A stretch of DNA of 32,175 nucleotides, from contig JABDGU010000020.1 in the NCBI GenBank assembly GCA_013285905.1, positions 1-32,175 of the forward strand, read 5' to 3'. Shown piece by piece: positions 1 to 8,110 of the stretch. A model generated the notes under the pieces. It saw only the letters and a list, made by a program, of their open reading frames with translations. It searched no databases and was not told where the DNA came from. How positions within the stretch are numbered: the stretch's first letter is position 1; every line of letters begins with the position of its first letter. The position numbers and the translations under genes are program-made. Source of the DNA: Bacteroidota bacterium (GTDB lineage Bacteria; Bacteroidota; Bacteroidia; Chitinophagales; Chitinophagaceae).

Positions 1-152
1 CAAGCATAGCAAAAAGAAAATAAGTACACTTTTCAAGCGCATACAGGCAGGTTTTGCATCAGAAAAGTAAGGAAAAATAAATAATATAGATTCAAATAAT
101 TAATGAAACAGTATTGGGGATAGAAATGAGTAAGAGAAGAAACAAAAACTAT

Positions 153-160
153 TACCTTTG
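153..160 (+). promoter_or_regulatory. Bacteroidota -7 element for fsa
   Basis: TACCTTTG matches the Bacteroidota sigma-A consensus TAnnTTTG exactly and lies 35 nt before the aldolase start codon, which leaves a leader of roughly 30 nt. No convincing -33 TTTG is present at the usual 19-21 nt upstream. Confidence 0.6.
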
Positions 161-195
161 CCTCAAATCGGGCGTTAATACAATTTACAATAGTT

Positions 196-849
196 ATGAA
201 ATTTTTTATCGATACGGCTAACCTAGCTCAAATTAAGGAAGCAAACGACTTGGGTATATTAGATGGTGTAACCACCAACCCTACCCTGATGGCAAAAGAA
301 GGCATTAAAGGCCATGATGCCATTATGCAGCATTACAAAACCATTTGCGAAATGGTGGATGGCCCTGTGAGCGCTGAGGTATTCGGTACCGAGTTTGCCG
401 GCATAGTGGAAGAAGGCAAAAAACTGGCAGCCATACATAAAAACATTGTGGTGAAAGTGCCTATGATAAAAGACGGCATCAAAGCAATAAAATGGTTTAC
501 AGATAATGGCATCCCTACCAATTGCACCTTAGTATTTTCAGCAGGTCAGGCTATATTAGCTGCTAAGGCAGGCGCCACTTACGTGTCCCCTTTTATTGGC
601 CGTATAGATGATAGCAGTTGGGATGGTGTGCAGGTGATTGAACAGATAGTTAGTATTTATAACGCACAGGGATTTATGACCGAAGTGCTGGCAGCTTCCA
701 TCCGCAGCCCCTTGCATATTGTTCGCTGTGCAGAGGCCGGTGCTGATATCTGCACATGCCCCCTTAGTTCTATATTAGGCTTACTAAAGCATCCTTTAAC
801 TGACCTGGGATTACAGCAGTTTTTGAGTGATGCGAAGAGCATGCAGTAA
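196..849 (+). CDS. fsa: Transaldolase / fructose-6-phosphate aldolase family protein
   Basis: This is a short (217 aa) class I aldolase of the TalC/FSA subfamily. Such enzymes form a Schiff base with the substrate and either transfer a dihydroxyacetone unit in the pentose phosphate pathway (transaldolase) or cleave fructose 6-phosphate. The opening MKFFIDTANL and the GVTTNPTL stretch (residues 24-31) are family signatures, and the catalytic lysine is K87 in VVKVPM. Length fits the 210-220 aa subfamily rather than the longer classical transaldolases. The start follows a clean TAnnTTTG promoter, so it is well placed. The gene appears monocistronic, because the next genes lie on the other strand. 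Sequence alone does not separate transaldolase from aldolase activity; in Bacteroidota this family usually supplies transaldolase function, so the symbol is a family label. Confidence 0.93.
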   Translation: MKFFIDTANLAQIKEANDLGILDGVTTNPTLMAKEGIKGHDAIMQHYKTICEMVDGPVSAEVFGTEFAGIVEEGKKLAAIHKNIVVKVPMIKDGIKAIKWFTDNGIPTNCTLVFSAGQAILAAKAGATYVSPFIGRIDDSSWDGVQVIEQIVSIYNAQGFMTEVLAASIRSPLHIVRCAEAGADICTCPLSSILGLLKHPLTDLGLQQFLSDAKSMQ

Positions 850-901
850 CACTGTAACAAATTATAGTTGTTTGTCGCCGGGCTACAATGACTGATATCC
901 T

Positions 902-1201
902 TTAATGTTCTTTGGGTTCCATACTTGTAGGCGTACTCGTAAAATTTTTATTTCCGCTTTTTCCTGTATAATACGATATCCTGTAGTGGTATATCTCAAA
1001 TGCACGATAGTTTCCTTTATTATTTTGCTTGTACTTATCAGGTGGGTATTTTTCAGGGAAATCCGGGATTTTATCTATATTCTCAAGAATAATAAGCTTT
1101 ACTTTTTCTGCATTCTGAAAGGAATCTGACGTTATATATTTAATGGCTGCATCAAATTGCCGCAGTGCCGTTTTAGACCAAACGACTCTCTTATTTGCCA
1201 T
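902..1201 (-). CDS. RelE/ParE-family toxin with frame-scrambled C-terminus
   Basis: A 99-residue protein of the RelE/ParE toxin superfamily. The N-terminus VVWSKTALRQFDAAIKYI and the middle (FPEKYPPDKY, then YRAFEIYHYRISY) are typical of ParE-like toxins, which act on DNA gyrase or on mRNA. The start overlaps the end of the antitoxin gene by 11 bp, as expected for a translationally coupled pair. The last third is odd. Relatives have a strand reading about IxILRVRHTSMEP, but here the frame reads GNKNFTSTP before rejoining TSMEPKEH. The missing motif (AEIKILRVR) is present in the +1 frame between about 970 and 930. One extra base near 970 and one missing base near 929-930 would explain this. 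The toxin is therefore probably altered or inactive, unless these are sequencing errors. Confidence 0.8.
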   Translation of the reverse strand: MANKRVVWSKTALRQFDAAIKYITSDSFQNAEKVKLIILENIDKIPDFPEKYPPDKYKQNNKGNYRAFEIYHYRISYYTGKSGNKNFTSTPTSMEPKEH

Positions 1202-1433
1202 TTTTAGTCCATTCTTTTGACATTTTCACAACCTCCTCATGTGTGTAAAATTCACCTCTTTCTATTTCAGCCATGGCCTCATCAATTTCCTTGTTATATT
1301 GCTCAATACTTACACGCTCTGATTCATGTCCATGAAGTTTGACAAAAGATTTTATTACACTTAAAATAGACTTTTTTTCTTCTTTCCGAAGCAGAGGTAA
1401 GTAATGTTGTATTTCACTATCTAAGGTCGCCAT
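1191..1433 (-). CDS. Antitoxin of the ParE-type toxin-antitoxin pair
   Basis: An 80-residue acidic protein upstream of, and overlapping, the ParE-like toxin. The C-terminal half (IEQYNKEIDEAMAEIERGEF, then YTHEEVVKMSKEW) matches the Bacteroidota antitoxin family that pairs with such toxins. That segment normally wraps the toxin, while the N-terminal part carries dimerisation and DNA binding. Here the N-terminus (HYLPLLRKEEKKSILSVIKSF) is helical and could be the DNA-binding part, though no clear fold is recognisable. Its role is to neutralise the toxin and probably to autorepress the operon. A TAnnTTTG element lies 17 nt upstream of the start. The reading frame looks intact, in contrast with its toxin. 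Confidence 0.82.
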   Translation of the reverse strand: MATLDSEIQHYLPLLRKEEKKSILSVIKSFVKLHGHESERVSIEQYNKEIDEAMAEIERGEFYTHEEVVKMSKEWTKNGK

Positions 1434-1450
1434 ATAGTAAATTTAATACA

Positions 1451-1458
1451 CAAAATTA
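1451..1458 (-). promoter_or_regulatory. -7 element of the toxin-antitoxin operon
   Basis: Read on the minus strand this is TAATTTTG, an exact TAnnTTTG, ending 17 nt before the antitoxin start codon. A possible CTTG lies about 24 nt further upstream, slightly too far for an ideal -33 box. Confidence 0.5.
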
Positions 1459-1521
1459 AGAATTTTCATTTTAATGGATTTGCAAGCTTTCCGACGTATA
1501 ATCGCATTGTCTGTATTTTTA

Positions 1522-2796
1522 TCATTCTAACGTAGCGACACCATTATGGTATTTGTATAGGTATACATGCCGGTTCTCGTTATAAAGAAGGTCAAGGTTC
1601 TTATCCCAAACCGGCTTTACCTGGAATTTCGTAAAAGGGGCTGCACTGTTATCGCTCATTTTGGCATTAAAGATGCTGCCATATTTCTTTAGCAGGTCTG
1701 CATACCACACAAATGTTTCATAGCCCCTGAAAACCAACTCCCCTGGCTTACCGCCGAATTCCTTCCGGTACATTCTTTCTATATAGCGTATTTGCTTGGC
1801 GCTATGTTCAAAGTAAAAAGGTTCACTAACGTTCACCGTGATGTTAGGCAAGGATTCTTTTTTATGCAGGGCACTCATTGATTTCCAGGAGGGCATTCCG
1901 TACACCTCGAATTGGTAAGACGGAAACTCCTGCTCCAAACGGTTCAACACTTTTTCTGCATAGCCAATTTCAAAAAAAGTCATTACAATTACATTTACCT
2001 GGACACTATCCAGCACAGGTTTTAATTGCCCGGGAACAAAATCTCCATCAAAATTCACTTTATTGAAATTGATACCTTCTTCATTCTTAGAAAAGTAGTT
2101 ATAGGCTGTTTCGTCAGCGCCCGCAGAGTTATGATAAAAGAGATGAATTATCTTTTTAGGGTAATGTTTTATAAGCGTTTCTTTTATCCGCTCGCAATGA
2201 CTTTGTAAAGTGGGCTGTAGCAATGTGAAATAGGGGTTGTCGCTTATCCCCGCATCAGAGGGCGATAGCGCCGAAATAAAATTTATGCGTTTACTCCGCG
2301 CATAATTAGCTAGCTGCGGCAGATCTTTAGATTGTAAAAGACCGGCTATAAGATCAGAATGAGCAAGCTCTCCTGTATTGATAAGGTTGTCAATGCCCTT
2401 AAAAGAATCTGCAACGTCATGCACATACAGGTCAATAAAATAATTCAGTTTGTTTAGGGTGTCGGCCGCCAGCTTCATGCCTTTATAAAACTCTACGCCC
2501 GCACTGGCCTTTTCCGGTACTTTGCCATTGTTTGCGGGCTTATTGTCTGCCACTAATTCATCAAGGTATAACGGGGCTAGCAGATCCATCCTGTAACGGG
2601 TCTTAAATTGAGTTGGTGGGTATTCAATTCCTGTTTTTTTCTTTGCTTGGGCTACAGTTTTTTTTACTACGGCAGAATCTGTTGCGGGATGCTTATGTTT
2701 TTTAGACCAGCGCTTCCAGAACTGTGCTGCTGAGTTATGGGGTGTAAATATCACCAACAGGCCAACAATAAAAACAATACTATATCTGCCCTTCAT
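1522..2796 (-). CDS. Periplasmic binding protein-like (ABC substrate-binding fold) protein
   Basis: A 424-residue exported protein resembling the type I periplasmic binding proteins (Leu/Ile/Val-binding-like) that Bacteroidota often carry without a cognate permease. A signal peptide is visible (KGRYSIVFIVGLLVIF followed by NSAAQ). A basic linker (residues 30-55) precedes the two-lobed domain, recognisable from VEFYKGMKLAADTLN and the SDLIAGLLQSK region. I prefer the ATG at 2796. An in-frame GTG at 2823 would add nine residues ahead of the signal peptide and overlap guaA. With the chosen start the gap to guaA is 17 bp, so the two are probably cotranscribed. No transporter genes are nearby, so the ligand is unknown. 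The N-terminus lacks an obvious lipobox cysteine. Confidence 0.75.
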   Translation of the reverse strand: MKGRYSIVFIVGLLVIFTPHNSAAQFWKRWSKKHKHPATDSAVVKKTVAQAKKKTGIEYPPTQFKTRYRMDLLAPLYLDELVADNKPANNGKVPEKASAGVEFYKGMKLAADTLNKLNYFIDLYVHDVADSFKGIDNLINTGELAHSDLIAGLLQSKDLPQLANYARSKRINFISALSPSDAGISDNPYFTLLQPTLQSHCERIKETLIKHYPKKIIHLFYHNSAGADETAYNYFSKNEEGINFNKVNFDGDFVPGQLKPVLDSVQVNVIVMTFFEIGYAEKVLNRLEQEFPSYQFEVYGMPSWKSMSALHKKESLPNITVNVSEPFYFEHSAKQIRYIERMYRKEFGGKPGELVFRGYETFVWYADLLKKYGSIFNAKMSDNSAAPFTKFQVKPVWDKNLDLLYNENRHVYLYKYHNGVATLE

Positions 2797-2813
2797 GTTT
2801 TTTCGAAAAAAAT

Positions 2814-4355
2814 TTATTCCCACTCTATGGTAGCCGGTGGCTTGGAACTGATATCATACACCACCCTGTTAATACCTTTTACATGGTTGATGATATCGTT
2901 TGATATTTTGCCGAGAAGCTCATAAGGCAGATGTGCCCAGTCTGCCGTCATACCATCTACGGACGTTACAGCTCTTAATGCTACAGTAAATTCGTAGGTG
3001 CGTTCATCACCCATTACACCCACACTTTGCACAGGTAACAAAATAGCGCCCGCCTGCCACACCTGGTGATACCAACCACTATCGTGCAAGTGGCGAACAT
3101 AGATGGCGTCAGCTTCCTGTAACAATCTTACTTTTTCTTCAGACACAGCCCCAAGGATGCGGATGCCTAAGCCCGGACCGGGGAAGGGGTGCCTGCCTAT
3201 AAACACTTCATCCATACCCATTTCCCTGCCCACTTTGCGAACCTCATCTTTAAAAAGAAAACGCAATGGCTCTACGAGGCTAAGGTGCATGATCTCCGGT
3301 AAACCGCCCACATTATGGTGCGATTTGATGGTAGCCGAAGGGCCGTTTACCGACACGGACTCTATTACATCAGGGTATATCGTGCCCTGCCCCAGAAAAC
3401 TTACATCTTTTAGTTCCAGGGCTTCATCATGAAACACTTCAATAAATAAACGCCCTATTATTTTTCTTTTCTGCTCAGGGTCCGAAACATCTTTCAACTC
3501 TTTATAAAAACGCTCCCTGGCGTTTACACCTTTTATATTAAGGCCTAAATGTTTATAGCCTTCCAGCACCTGCTCAAATTCATTCTTTCGCAACAGGCCG
3601 TTGTCCACGAATATGCAGTACAACTTATCACCAATCGCTTTATGTATCAAAGTAGCAGCAACTGTGGAATCAACACCACCGCTTAATGCCATCACCACTT
3701 TTTTATCGCCTACTTCTTTTTTTATGCGCTCTACAGTCTCTTGTATAAAGGCTGCCGGTGTCCAGTCCTGTTTGCAACCGCAAACATCCACAACAAAATT
3801 TTTCAGAAATTGCCTTCCATAAGTGCTGTGGGTAACCTCAGGGTGAAACTGAATGCCATATACAACGTTCTTAGCGTAATCACTGTTGGCTTTAAATGCC
3901 GCTACCGGGATGCTCTGGGTTTTAGCTATCAGGCTAAAGGCCTCCGGTAATTTTTTGATCGTATCCGCGTGGCTCATCCATACCTGGGAACCATCATCAA
4001 TTGTTGCAAAAAACGAATCTGCCTGCAACTGCCGCAAGTGGGCCCGTCCGTATTCCCTGTGTGCCGATTTGGCCACTTCCCCACCCGATTGCTGAGCTAT
4101 AAGTTGGGCGCCGTAACAAACCCCTAACACGGGTAAATGTTGGGCCATCGCTTTTATATCCGGCTTAGGTGCATTTGCGTCATTTACAGAAAAAGGACTT
4201 CCTGACAATATGATACCCCTCAGCGAATCGTCATTGTACTGAACAGGCTTTGTGCAAGGCTGTATCTCGCAATATATATTCAACTCCCGGATGTTGCGGG
4301 CAATAAGTTGGGTGTATTGTGATCCAAAATCGAGTATAAGTATCTTATCATTCAT
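2814..4355 (-). CDS. guaA: GMP synthase (glutamine-hydrolysing)
   Basis: GuaA converts XMP to GMP using glutamine and ATP, the last step of de novo guanine nucleotide synthesis, in the cytoplasm. The class I amidotransferase domain comes first: catalytic C80 in GVCYGAQ and the partner His/Glu in QFHPEVTHS near residue 170. The ATP-pyrophosphatase domain follows, with the P-loop [14 protein letters not shown] near residue 225. The C-terminal dimerisation domain ends in the family signature KPPATIEWE. At 513 aa the length is normal and nothing is missing. The start [16 protein letters not shown] is the family's usual one. It lies 30 bp downstream of the DUF3467 gene and 17 bp upstream of the binding-protein gene, which suggests a three-gene operon. 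No guanine-responsive riboswitch was seen ahead of it. Confidence 0.98.
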   Translation of the reverse strand: MNDKILILDFGSQYTQLIARNIRELNIYCEIQPCTKPVQYNDDSLRGIILSGSPFSVNDANAPKPDIKAMAQHLPVLGVCYGAQLIAQQSGGEVAKSAHREYGRAHLRQLQADSFFATIDDGSQVWMSHADTIKKLPEAFSLIAKTQSIPVAAFKANSDYAKNVVYGIQFHPEVTHSTYGRQFLKNFVVDVCGCKQDWTPAAFIQETVERIKKEVGDKKVVMALSGGVDSTVAATLIHKAIGDKLYCIFVDNGLLRKNEFEQVLEGYKHLGLNIKGVNARERFYKELKDVSDPEQKRKIIGRLFIEVFHDEALELKDVSFLGQGTIYPDVIESVSVNGPSATIKSHHNVGGLPEIMHLSLVEPLRFLFKDEVRKVGREMGMDEVFIGRHPFPGPGLGIRILGAVSEEKVRLLQEADAIYVRHLHDSGWYHQVWQAGAILLPVQSVGVMGDERTYEFTVALRAVTSVDGMTADWAHLPYELLGKISNDIINHVKGINRVVYDISSKPPATIEWE

Positions 4356-4385
4356 CTGTCTGGACTTGGCGTTTTTCTATACAAA

Positions 4386-4700
4386 TTATGCCTGCGCCGG
4401 GGGCAAACCGAAATTAAACGGCAGGTTAACACTTTCCTGGTCTTTTATATTGCCATATTGCGCTTCAAAACGTTTCACATTATCCACCATCGCGCGCATC
4501 AGGCGCTTGGCATGATGAGGTGTCATAACGATACGTGATTTCACTTTTGCTTTCGGAACATTGGGCATAACATTCACAAAATCAATAACAAACTCTGCAA
4601 ATGAATGTGTGATGATGGCAAGGTTGGCATATTCGCCATCCGCCATTTCTTCCGTAAGTTCTATGTTTAATTGCTGTTCTGGTTGTGCTTGGTCCGCCAT
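4386..4700 (-). CDS. DUF3467 family protein
   Basis: A small acidic cytoplasmic protein (104 aa) of the DUF3467 family, whose function is unknown. Family features are NLAIITHSFAEFVIDF (residues 27-42) and the SRIVMTPHHAKRLMRAM block (residues 54-70), followed by a Phe/Pro-rich tail ending LPFNFGLPPAQA. The ATG at 4700 (MADQAQPEQQ) is preferred over an upstream in-frame ATG, because the family begins with a short polar stretch and the extra 15 residues look like untranslated leader. It sits first in a probable operon with guaA and the periplasmic binding-like gene, and its upstream region is shared with divergent gldD. Confidence 0.85.
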   Translation of the reverse strand: MADQAQPEQQLNIELTEEMADGEYANLAIITHSFAEFVIDFVNVMPNVPKAKVKSRIVMTPHHAKRLMRAMVDNVKRFEAQYGNIKDQESVNLPFNFGLPPAQA

Positions 4701-4762
4701 TGTAAAAAATTTACTGATTAAAGCACGAAAATAACAAAAAAACACCCCAACACATAATCAAA

Positions 4763-4819
4763 AAGGCCTTTTCGGCTTTTTAACCTTTTATCATTTTCGC
4801 CTTTTCAGCTTTTAAACTA
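4763..4819 (+). repeat. Degenerate 8-bp periodic tract upstream of gldD
   Basis: Pyrimidine-rich sequence can be read as consecutive octamers: AAGGCCTT, TTCGGCTT(+T), TTAACCTT, TTATCATT, TTCGCCTT, TTCAGCTT, TTAAACTA. The last unit runs into the -7 element of gldD. Similar octamer tracts precede the permease gene (27275) and the gene at 28771. Confidence 0.55.
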
Positions 4820-4825
4820 CTTTTG
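4818..4825 (+). promoter_or_regulatory. -7 element of gldD, very close to the start codon
   Basis: TACTTTTG is an exact TAnnTTTG. Only 5 nt separate its final G from the ATG at 4831. Because transcription in this phylum starts a few bases past this G, the transcript would have almost no leader. Confidence 0.55.
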
Positions 4826-4830
4826 GCATT

Positions 4831-5418
4831 ATGTTGCGTCATATTCTACTTTTTTCTTTGTTGATATTTCTTTTTTCCTGCACACCGGAAACCTATACAC
4901 CAAAACCCGCAGGCTACTTTTTTATTGATACCCCGCAGCATGCCTACCAGGCCTTTAGCAAGCCAGGTTATCCTTACAGTTTCGACTACCCTGTATATGC
5001 CAATATCCAGAGGGATACCGCTTTTTTCGGCGAAAAACCCGAAAATCCTTATTGGATCAATGTTAATTTTCCGTCCATTGGTTGTATTCTTTATATAAGC
5101 TATAAAGAAATATCCGCCAAACAACCGTTTTCTAAACTATTAGAAGACGCCCACCAGATGTCATACTTCCACACCAAAAAGGCCGACTTTATTAATCCAT
5201 ATCCCTTCCAGAACCGGAACGGCGTGAGTGGTGTTTTCTTCAGTGTTGGGGGCGATGCCGCATCGGCTTACCAGTTTATTGTCTCCGATTCAGTAAAGCA
5301 TTGCATGTATGGCGCCCTCTATTTTGATGTAAGCCCTAATGCCGATTCCCTCAAGCCACTGAATGAATTTATGAGAACCGACATACTGCACATGCTCGAA
5401 ACACTGAAATGGCAATAA
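4831..5418 (+). CDS. gldD: Gliding motility / type IX secretion lipoprotein GldD
   Basis: GldD is a lipoprotein required for gliding motility in Flavobacterium and linked to the type IX secretion machinery. The 195-residue product has a short lipoprotein signal (LLFSLLIFLFSC, lipidated Cys17), then the family core: PAGYFFIDTP, YSFDYPVYANI, and PYWINVNFPSIGCILYISY. Length matches the family. In many Bacteroidota gldD sits near other gld genes; here it is alone, between the guaA operon and an unrelated secreted protein. A strong terminator follows at 5517. The start gives a complete signal peptide, although the promoter element is so close that the mRNA may be leaderless. Presence of gldD fits the two T9SS cargo proteins seen elsewhere in the window. 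Confidence 0.93.
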   Translation: MLRHILLFSLLIFLFSCTPETYTPKPAGYFFIDTPQHAYQAFSKPGYPYSFDYPVYANIQRDTAFFGEKPENPYWINVNFPSIGCILYISYKEISAKQPFSKLLEDAHQMSYFHTKKADFINPYPFQNRNGVSGVFFSVGGDAASAYQFIVSDSVKHCMYGALYFDVSPNADSLKPLNEFMRTDILHMLETLKWQ

Positions 5419-5516
5419 TTTTCCAGGAGTACTAGAAAGGACTTCATATCACAGGAAGTGTATCAAAAAGTAAAATAAAATTTTAAGGCTCATTAATTAT
5501 GCCAATCCCTACAAAC

Positions 5517-5554
5517 AAAAGAGGCCGTCTCCTCCTTTTGAGACAGCCTCTTTT
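5517..5554. terminator. Bidirectional rho-independent terminator
   Basis: The stem pairs AAAAGAGGC with GCCTCTTTT and GTCTC with GAGAC, with one C/A mismatch and an 8-nt loop. A-rich and T-rich flanks on both sides serve gldD on + and the convergent NHL gene on -. Confidence 0.88.
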
Positions 5555-5588
5555 ACTCTGAGATAAGATTCTTAAGTATTCATCATTC

Positions 5589-6962
5589 CTATTTTTCAAT
5601 AACAATACGGGAAATATTTGTTTCGCTGCCGGACCTCATATTGAGTATATATAGGCCATCGGCCAGATCAGGCAATACCATTTGCGCATCTACAATTCCC
5701 TTTTGTGCTTTAATTGTTCGGCTGTATATAATCCTGCCAAACATATCGCTCACCTCAAGTGATACGTCTGCATCATTATTTGAATTTAATGCTCCATTAA
5801 TTGCAAACTGACCCTTATTAGGGTTGGGATAAACGGAAATGTTGTTTATTCCCTGAGCTATTTTATTTACTCCTGTTCCCGCACCTGCACTAATCTTACG
5901 CACCACATTGTCGCTGGGATCCGTTATAAAAATGTTACCAGAAGCATCCACAGCAATACCACCTGCAAGAGAAGTATTAATTTGGGCTGCTGTAGCCAGG
6001 CCATTATCGCCGGTATAACCTGCGGTGCCATTGCCCGCCACTGTGCTTATAATCCCTGCATTATTTACTTTACGGATAATATAATTGTATTGGTCAACAA
6101 AGTACAAATTGCTGGCCGCATCTATTGCCAGGGATTGAGGACCGCTCAAGGTTGCGGCTGTGGCAGGACCGTTATCGCCTGTATAGCCCCAACCGCCATT
6201 GCCTACAACTGTGCTTATAATACCGCTTGCATTTATTTTACGAATTACATTATTAGAATAATCAGAAAAAAACACATTGCCTGCCGGATCAACGGCTATA
6301 CCCAATGGTGCCCACATTTCAGCGTTCGTAGCTACAGAGCCATCACCGGTATAGCCCTCTGTCCCATTCCCTGCTATTGTGCTGATAATACCCACAGTAT
6401 TTATGATCCTGATACGATTATTACCGCCATCGCATATATACATTTGATTCTCGTACCCAATGGCGATACCAGCCATAGCACTAAATTCAGCAGACGTCGC
6501 CAAACCATTGTCTCCGCTAAATCCATTAGTACCCGTACCTGCTATTGTGTTGATAATACCCGAAGTGTTAATCTGGCGGATACGGTTCCCCTCGCCTAAA
6601 TACAAATTACCTATCGTGTCAAAAGTAAGTGCCCCCACGCCCGCGAATAACTCAGCAGCAGTCGCTGCAGCACCATCCCCTGTACTACCGGCTGTCCCAT
6701 TGCCCGCTATAGTACTAATTATGCCAGAAGTGTTTATTCTCCTGATACGATGATTACCGTCATCACATACATACACATTGCCGGAGGCGTCACATGCTAT
6801 GCCAGTTGGTCCACTCAAATTAGCAAGTGTGGCCACTCCATTATCGCCACCAAAACCTTGAGTCCCATCACCTGCTATTGTTGTAATGATCTGCGCCTTC
6901 GCACATGTTGCGCTTACCAGCATTAAAACGGGCATAAATAATTTGTAGAATTGCTTTTTCAT
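5589..6962 (-). CDS. Secreted NHL-repeat propeller protein with T9SS sorting domain
   Basis: A 457-residue exported protein: signal peptide (residues 1-23, cleaved near AKAQ), then six consecutive NHL-type units of about 55 residues, then a C-terminal type IX secretion sorting domain of about 85 residues (starts near VYPNPNKGQF, ends SRIVIEK). Each unit begins with a variant of IISTIAGNGTAGYTGDNG and ends with a variant of IRKINTSG, so the six units probably close into one six-bladed beta-propeller. The expected role is a surface or secreted binding or scaffold protein; no catalytic motif is visible. The repetition is also strong at DNA level, which could allow copy-number change. The expected exporter is the T9SS. 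A near-consensus AACCTTTG lies at 7004-6997 upstream. Confidence 0.9.
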   Translation of the reverse strand: MKKQFYKLFMPVLMLVSATCAKAQIITTIAGDGTQGFGGDNGVATLANLSGPTGIACDASGNVYVCDDGNHRIRRINTSGIISTIAGNGTAGSTGDGAAATAAELFAGVGALTFDTIGNLYLGEGNRIRQINTSGIINTIAGTGTNGFSGDNGLATSAEFSAMAGIAIGYENQMYICDGGNNRIRIINTVGIISTIAGNGTEGYTGDGSVATNAEMWAPLGIAVDPAGNVFFSDYSNNVIRKINASGIISTVVGNGGWGYTGDNGPATAATLSGPQSLAIDAASNLYFVDQYNYIIRKVNNAGIISTVAGNGTAGYTGDNGLATAAQINTSLAGGIAVDASGNIFITDPSDNVVRKISAGAGTGVNKIAQGINNISVYPNPNKGQFAINGALNSNNDADVSLEVSDMFGRIIYSRTIKAQKGIVDAQMVLPDLADGLYILNMRSGSETNISRIVIEK

Positions 6963-7220
6963 ATCGGTATTGTTTTGGTTGATAAATTTTATACCGCAAA
7001 GGTTGGCCTAATCAGTAATCCGGGCAATAGCATTATAGTGTTAGGGAAGCGGTAAAAAGTGTTATGATCCTGTCAATGGAGAAGTAATAGTAGCTTAGAT
7101 TCGAATTCTGTGCCAATAATGAAAATCCCAAACATTTCATTCTTTGGACTAGATTTCTTCCTGCTAAATGACACTGGCAGAATAGCGGCGCGGGCAGCGT
7201 GTGAAGGAAACTGTGATCAT

Positions 7221-7856
7221 TTATTTTCTGCCGAAAACGATATTTATGGCTTCTATCTTAGTGTTTACCTGTAGCTTTTCATATATCTTGCGGCAATGGC
7301 TGCGTATTGTTTCTACACTTAGCCCAAGCCGGCCGGCGGCTTCTTTGTATAAAAGGCCAGTAGAAAGCAATTGCAATACCTCCATCTCTCTTTCTGATAA
7401 TTCAGTGTGTTTTCTTGTGGTGTTCCTGATATGGTGAAAAGAATTGATCACTTTTTTTGCAATAGCTGCGCTCATAGGCGCGCCTCCCTCCTGTATTTCT
7501 TTAATCGCCTCTAATATTTTCAGGGGCGAATTGTTTTTCAGGATATAACCTCCCGCTCCTGCTTCCAGGGCACGGAAAATATTTTCGCTATCTTCAAATA
7601 CAGTACACATCAAAAAATTGATCTTCGGAAAATTTTCTTTTAGCAGACGCACTGCTTCTACGCCATTCATTCCTGGCAAGTTAATATCCATCAATACCAC
7701 ATCAGGTGCAACAGCATACATATCTGCAATGGCAGCTTCTGCAGTGGCAAAAACCCCCGCACAATGGTAACCCGGCATACCACTGATCAATGCCTGCAGC
7801 GATTCCCTTATGTCTCGTACATCTTCTACTATCGCAACTTTTATTTCATTTTCCAT
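7221..7856 (-). CDS. NarL/LuxR-family response regulator
   Basis: A two-component response regulator of 211 aa. The receiver domain (1-120) has the acidic pair E11/D12, phosphoacceptor D57 in LMDINLPGMNG, and K107 in ILKNN. The C-terminal LuxR-type helix-turn-helix covers about 147-205 (LSEREMEVLQLLSTGL, then LGLSVETIRSHCRKIYEKL). I start at MENEIKV; an upstream in-frame ATG would add seven residues that are not typical. It is divergent from the TPR sensor kinase at 8111, its probable cognate partner, since HisKA_3-type kinases normally pair with NarL-type regulators. Its promoter carries a 10-bp palindrome between the -33 and -7 boxes, a plausible autoregulatory site. Confidence 0.93.
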   Translation of the reverse strand: MENEIKVAIVEDVRDIRESLQALISGMPGYHCAGVFATAEAAIADMYAVAPDVVLMDINLPGMNGVEAVRLLKENFPKINFLMCTVFEDSENIFRALEAGAGGYILKNNSPLKILEAIKEIQEGGAPMSAAIAKKVINSFHHIRNTTRKHTELSEREMEVLQLLSTGLLYKEAAGRLGLSVETIRSHCRKIYEKLQVNTKIEAINIVFGRK

Positions 7857-7862
7857 TAGCAG

Positions 7863-7894
7863 TAAAGGTAATACCAATTGGTCCCTAAGGCAAT
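7863..7894 (-). promoter_or_regulatory. Promoter with palindrome for the response regulator gene
   Basis: On the minus strand ATTG (7894-7891) is followed after exactly 20 nt by TACCTTTA (7870-7863), one base off TAnnTTTG. The spacer contains the perfect palindrome ACCAATTGGT (7873-7882). The start codon is only 6 nt beyond the -7 box. Confidence 0.5.
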
Positions 7895-8110
7895 AGCACT
7901 AAAGTGTGATAGCAGTATTTCATATTTATTTCACAATTTAGAGGTTTATCAGCGAAACCCCCTCGGGTCAAATACCAATTTATCAAAGTGTTTTATGAAA
8001 CGACCATACTAAGACTGAATCTTGCGCGTAGACCAATGAATATTCTGTAGTTCAATTTATTGTTTGGCCGATGGGACTTCTATCTGGCAATAAAAATCAA
8101 AAACGTTGAG

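Noticed and set aside
842-880. Terminator after the aldolase gene
   Set aside because: Only a 5-bp AACAA/TTGTT stem is present, with no G+C and a weak T-run; not convincing.
2797-2823. Extended GTG start of the periplasmic binding-like gene
   Set aside because: It would overlap guaA and place nine residues ahead of a normal signal peptide; ATG at 2796 is better.
5982-6599. 205-codon plus-strand frame opposite the NHL gene
   Set aside because: Its repetitive Cys/Ile-rich product mirrors the tandem repeats of the real gene on the other strand; it has no promoter or family likeness.
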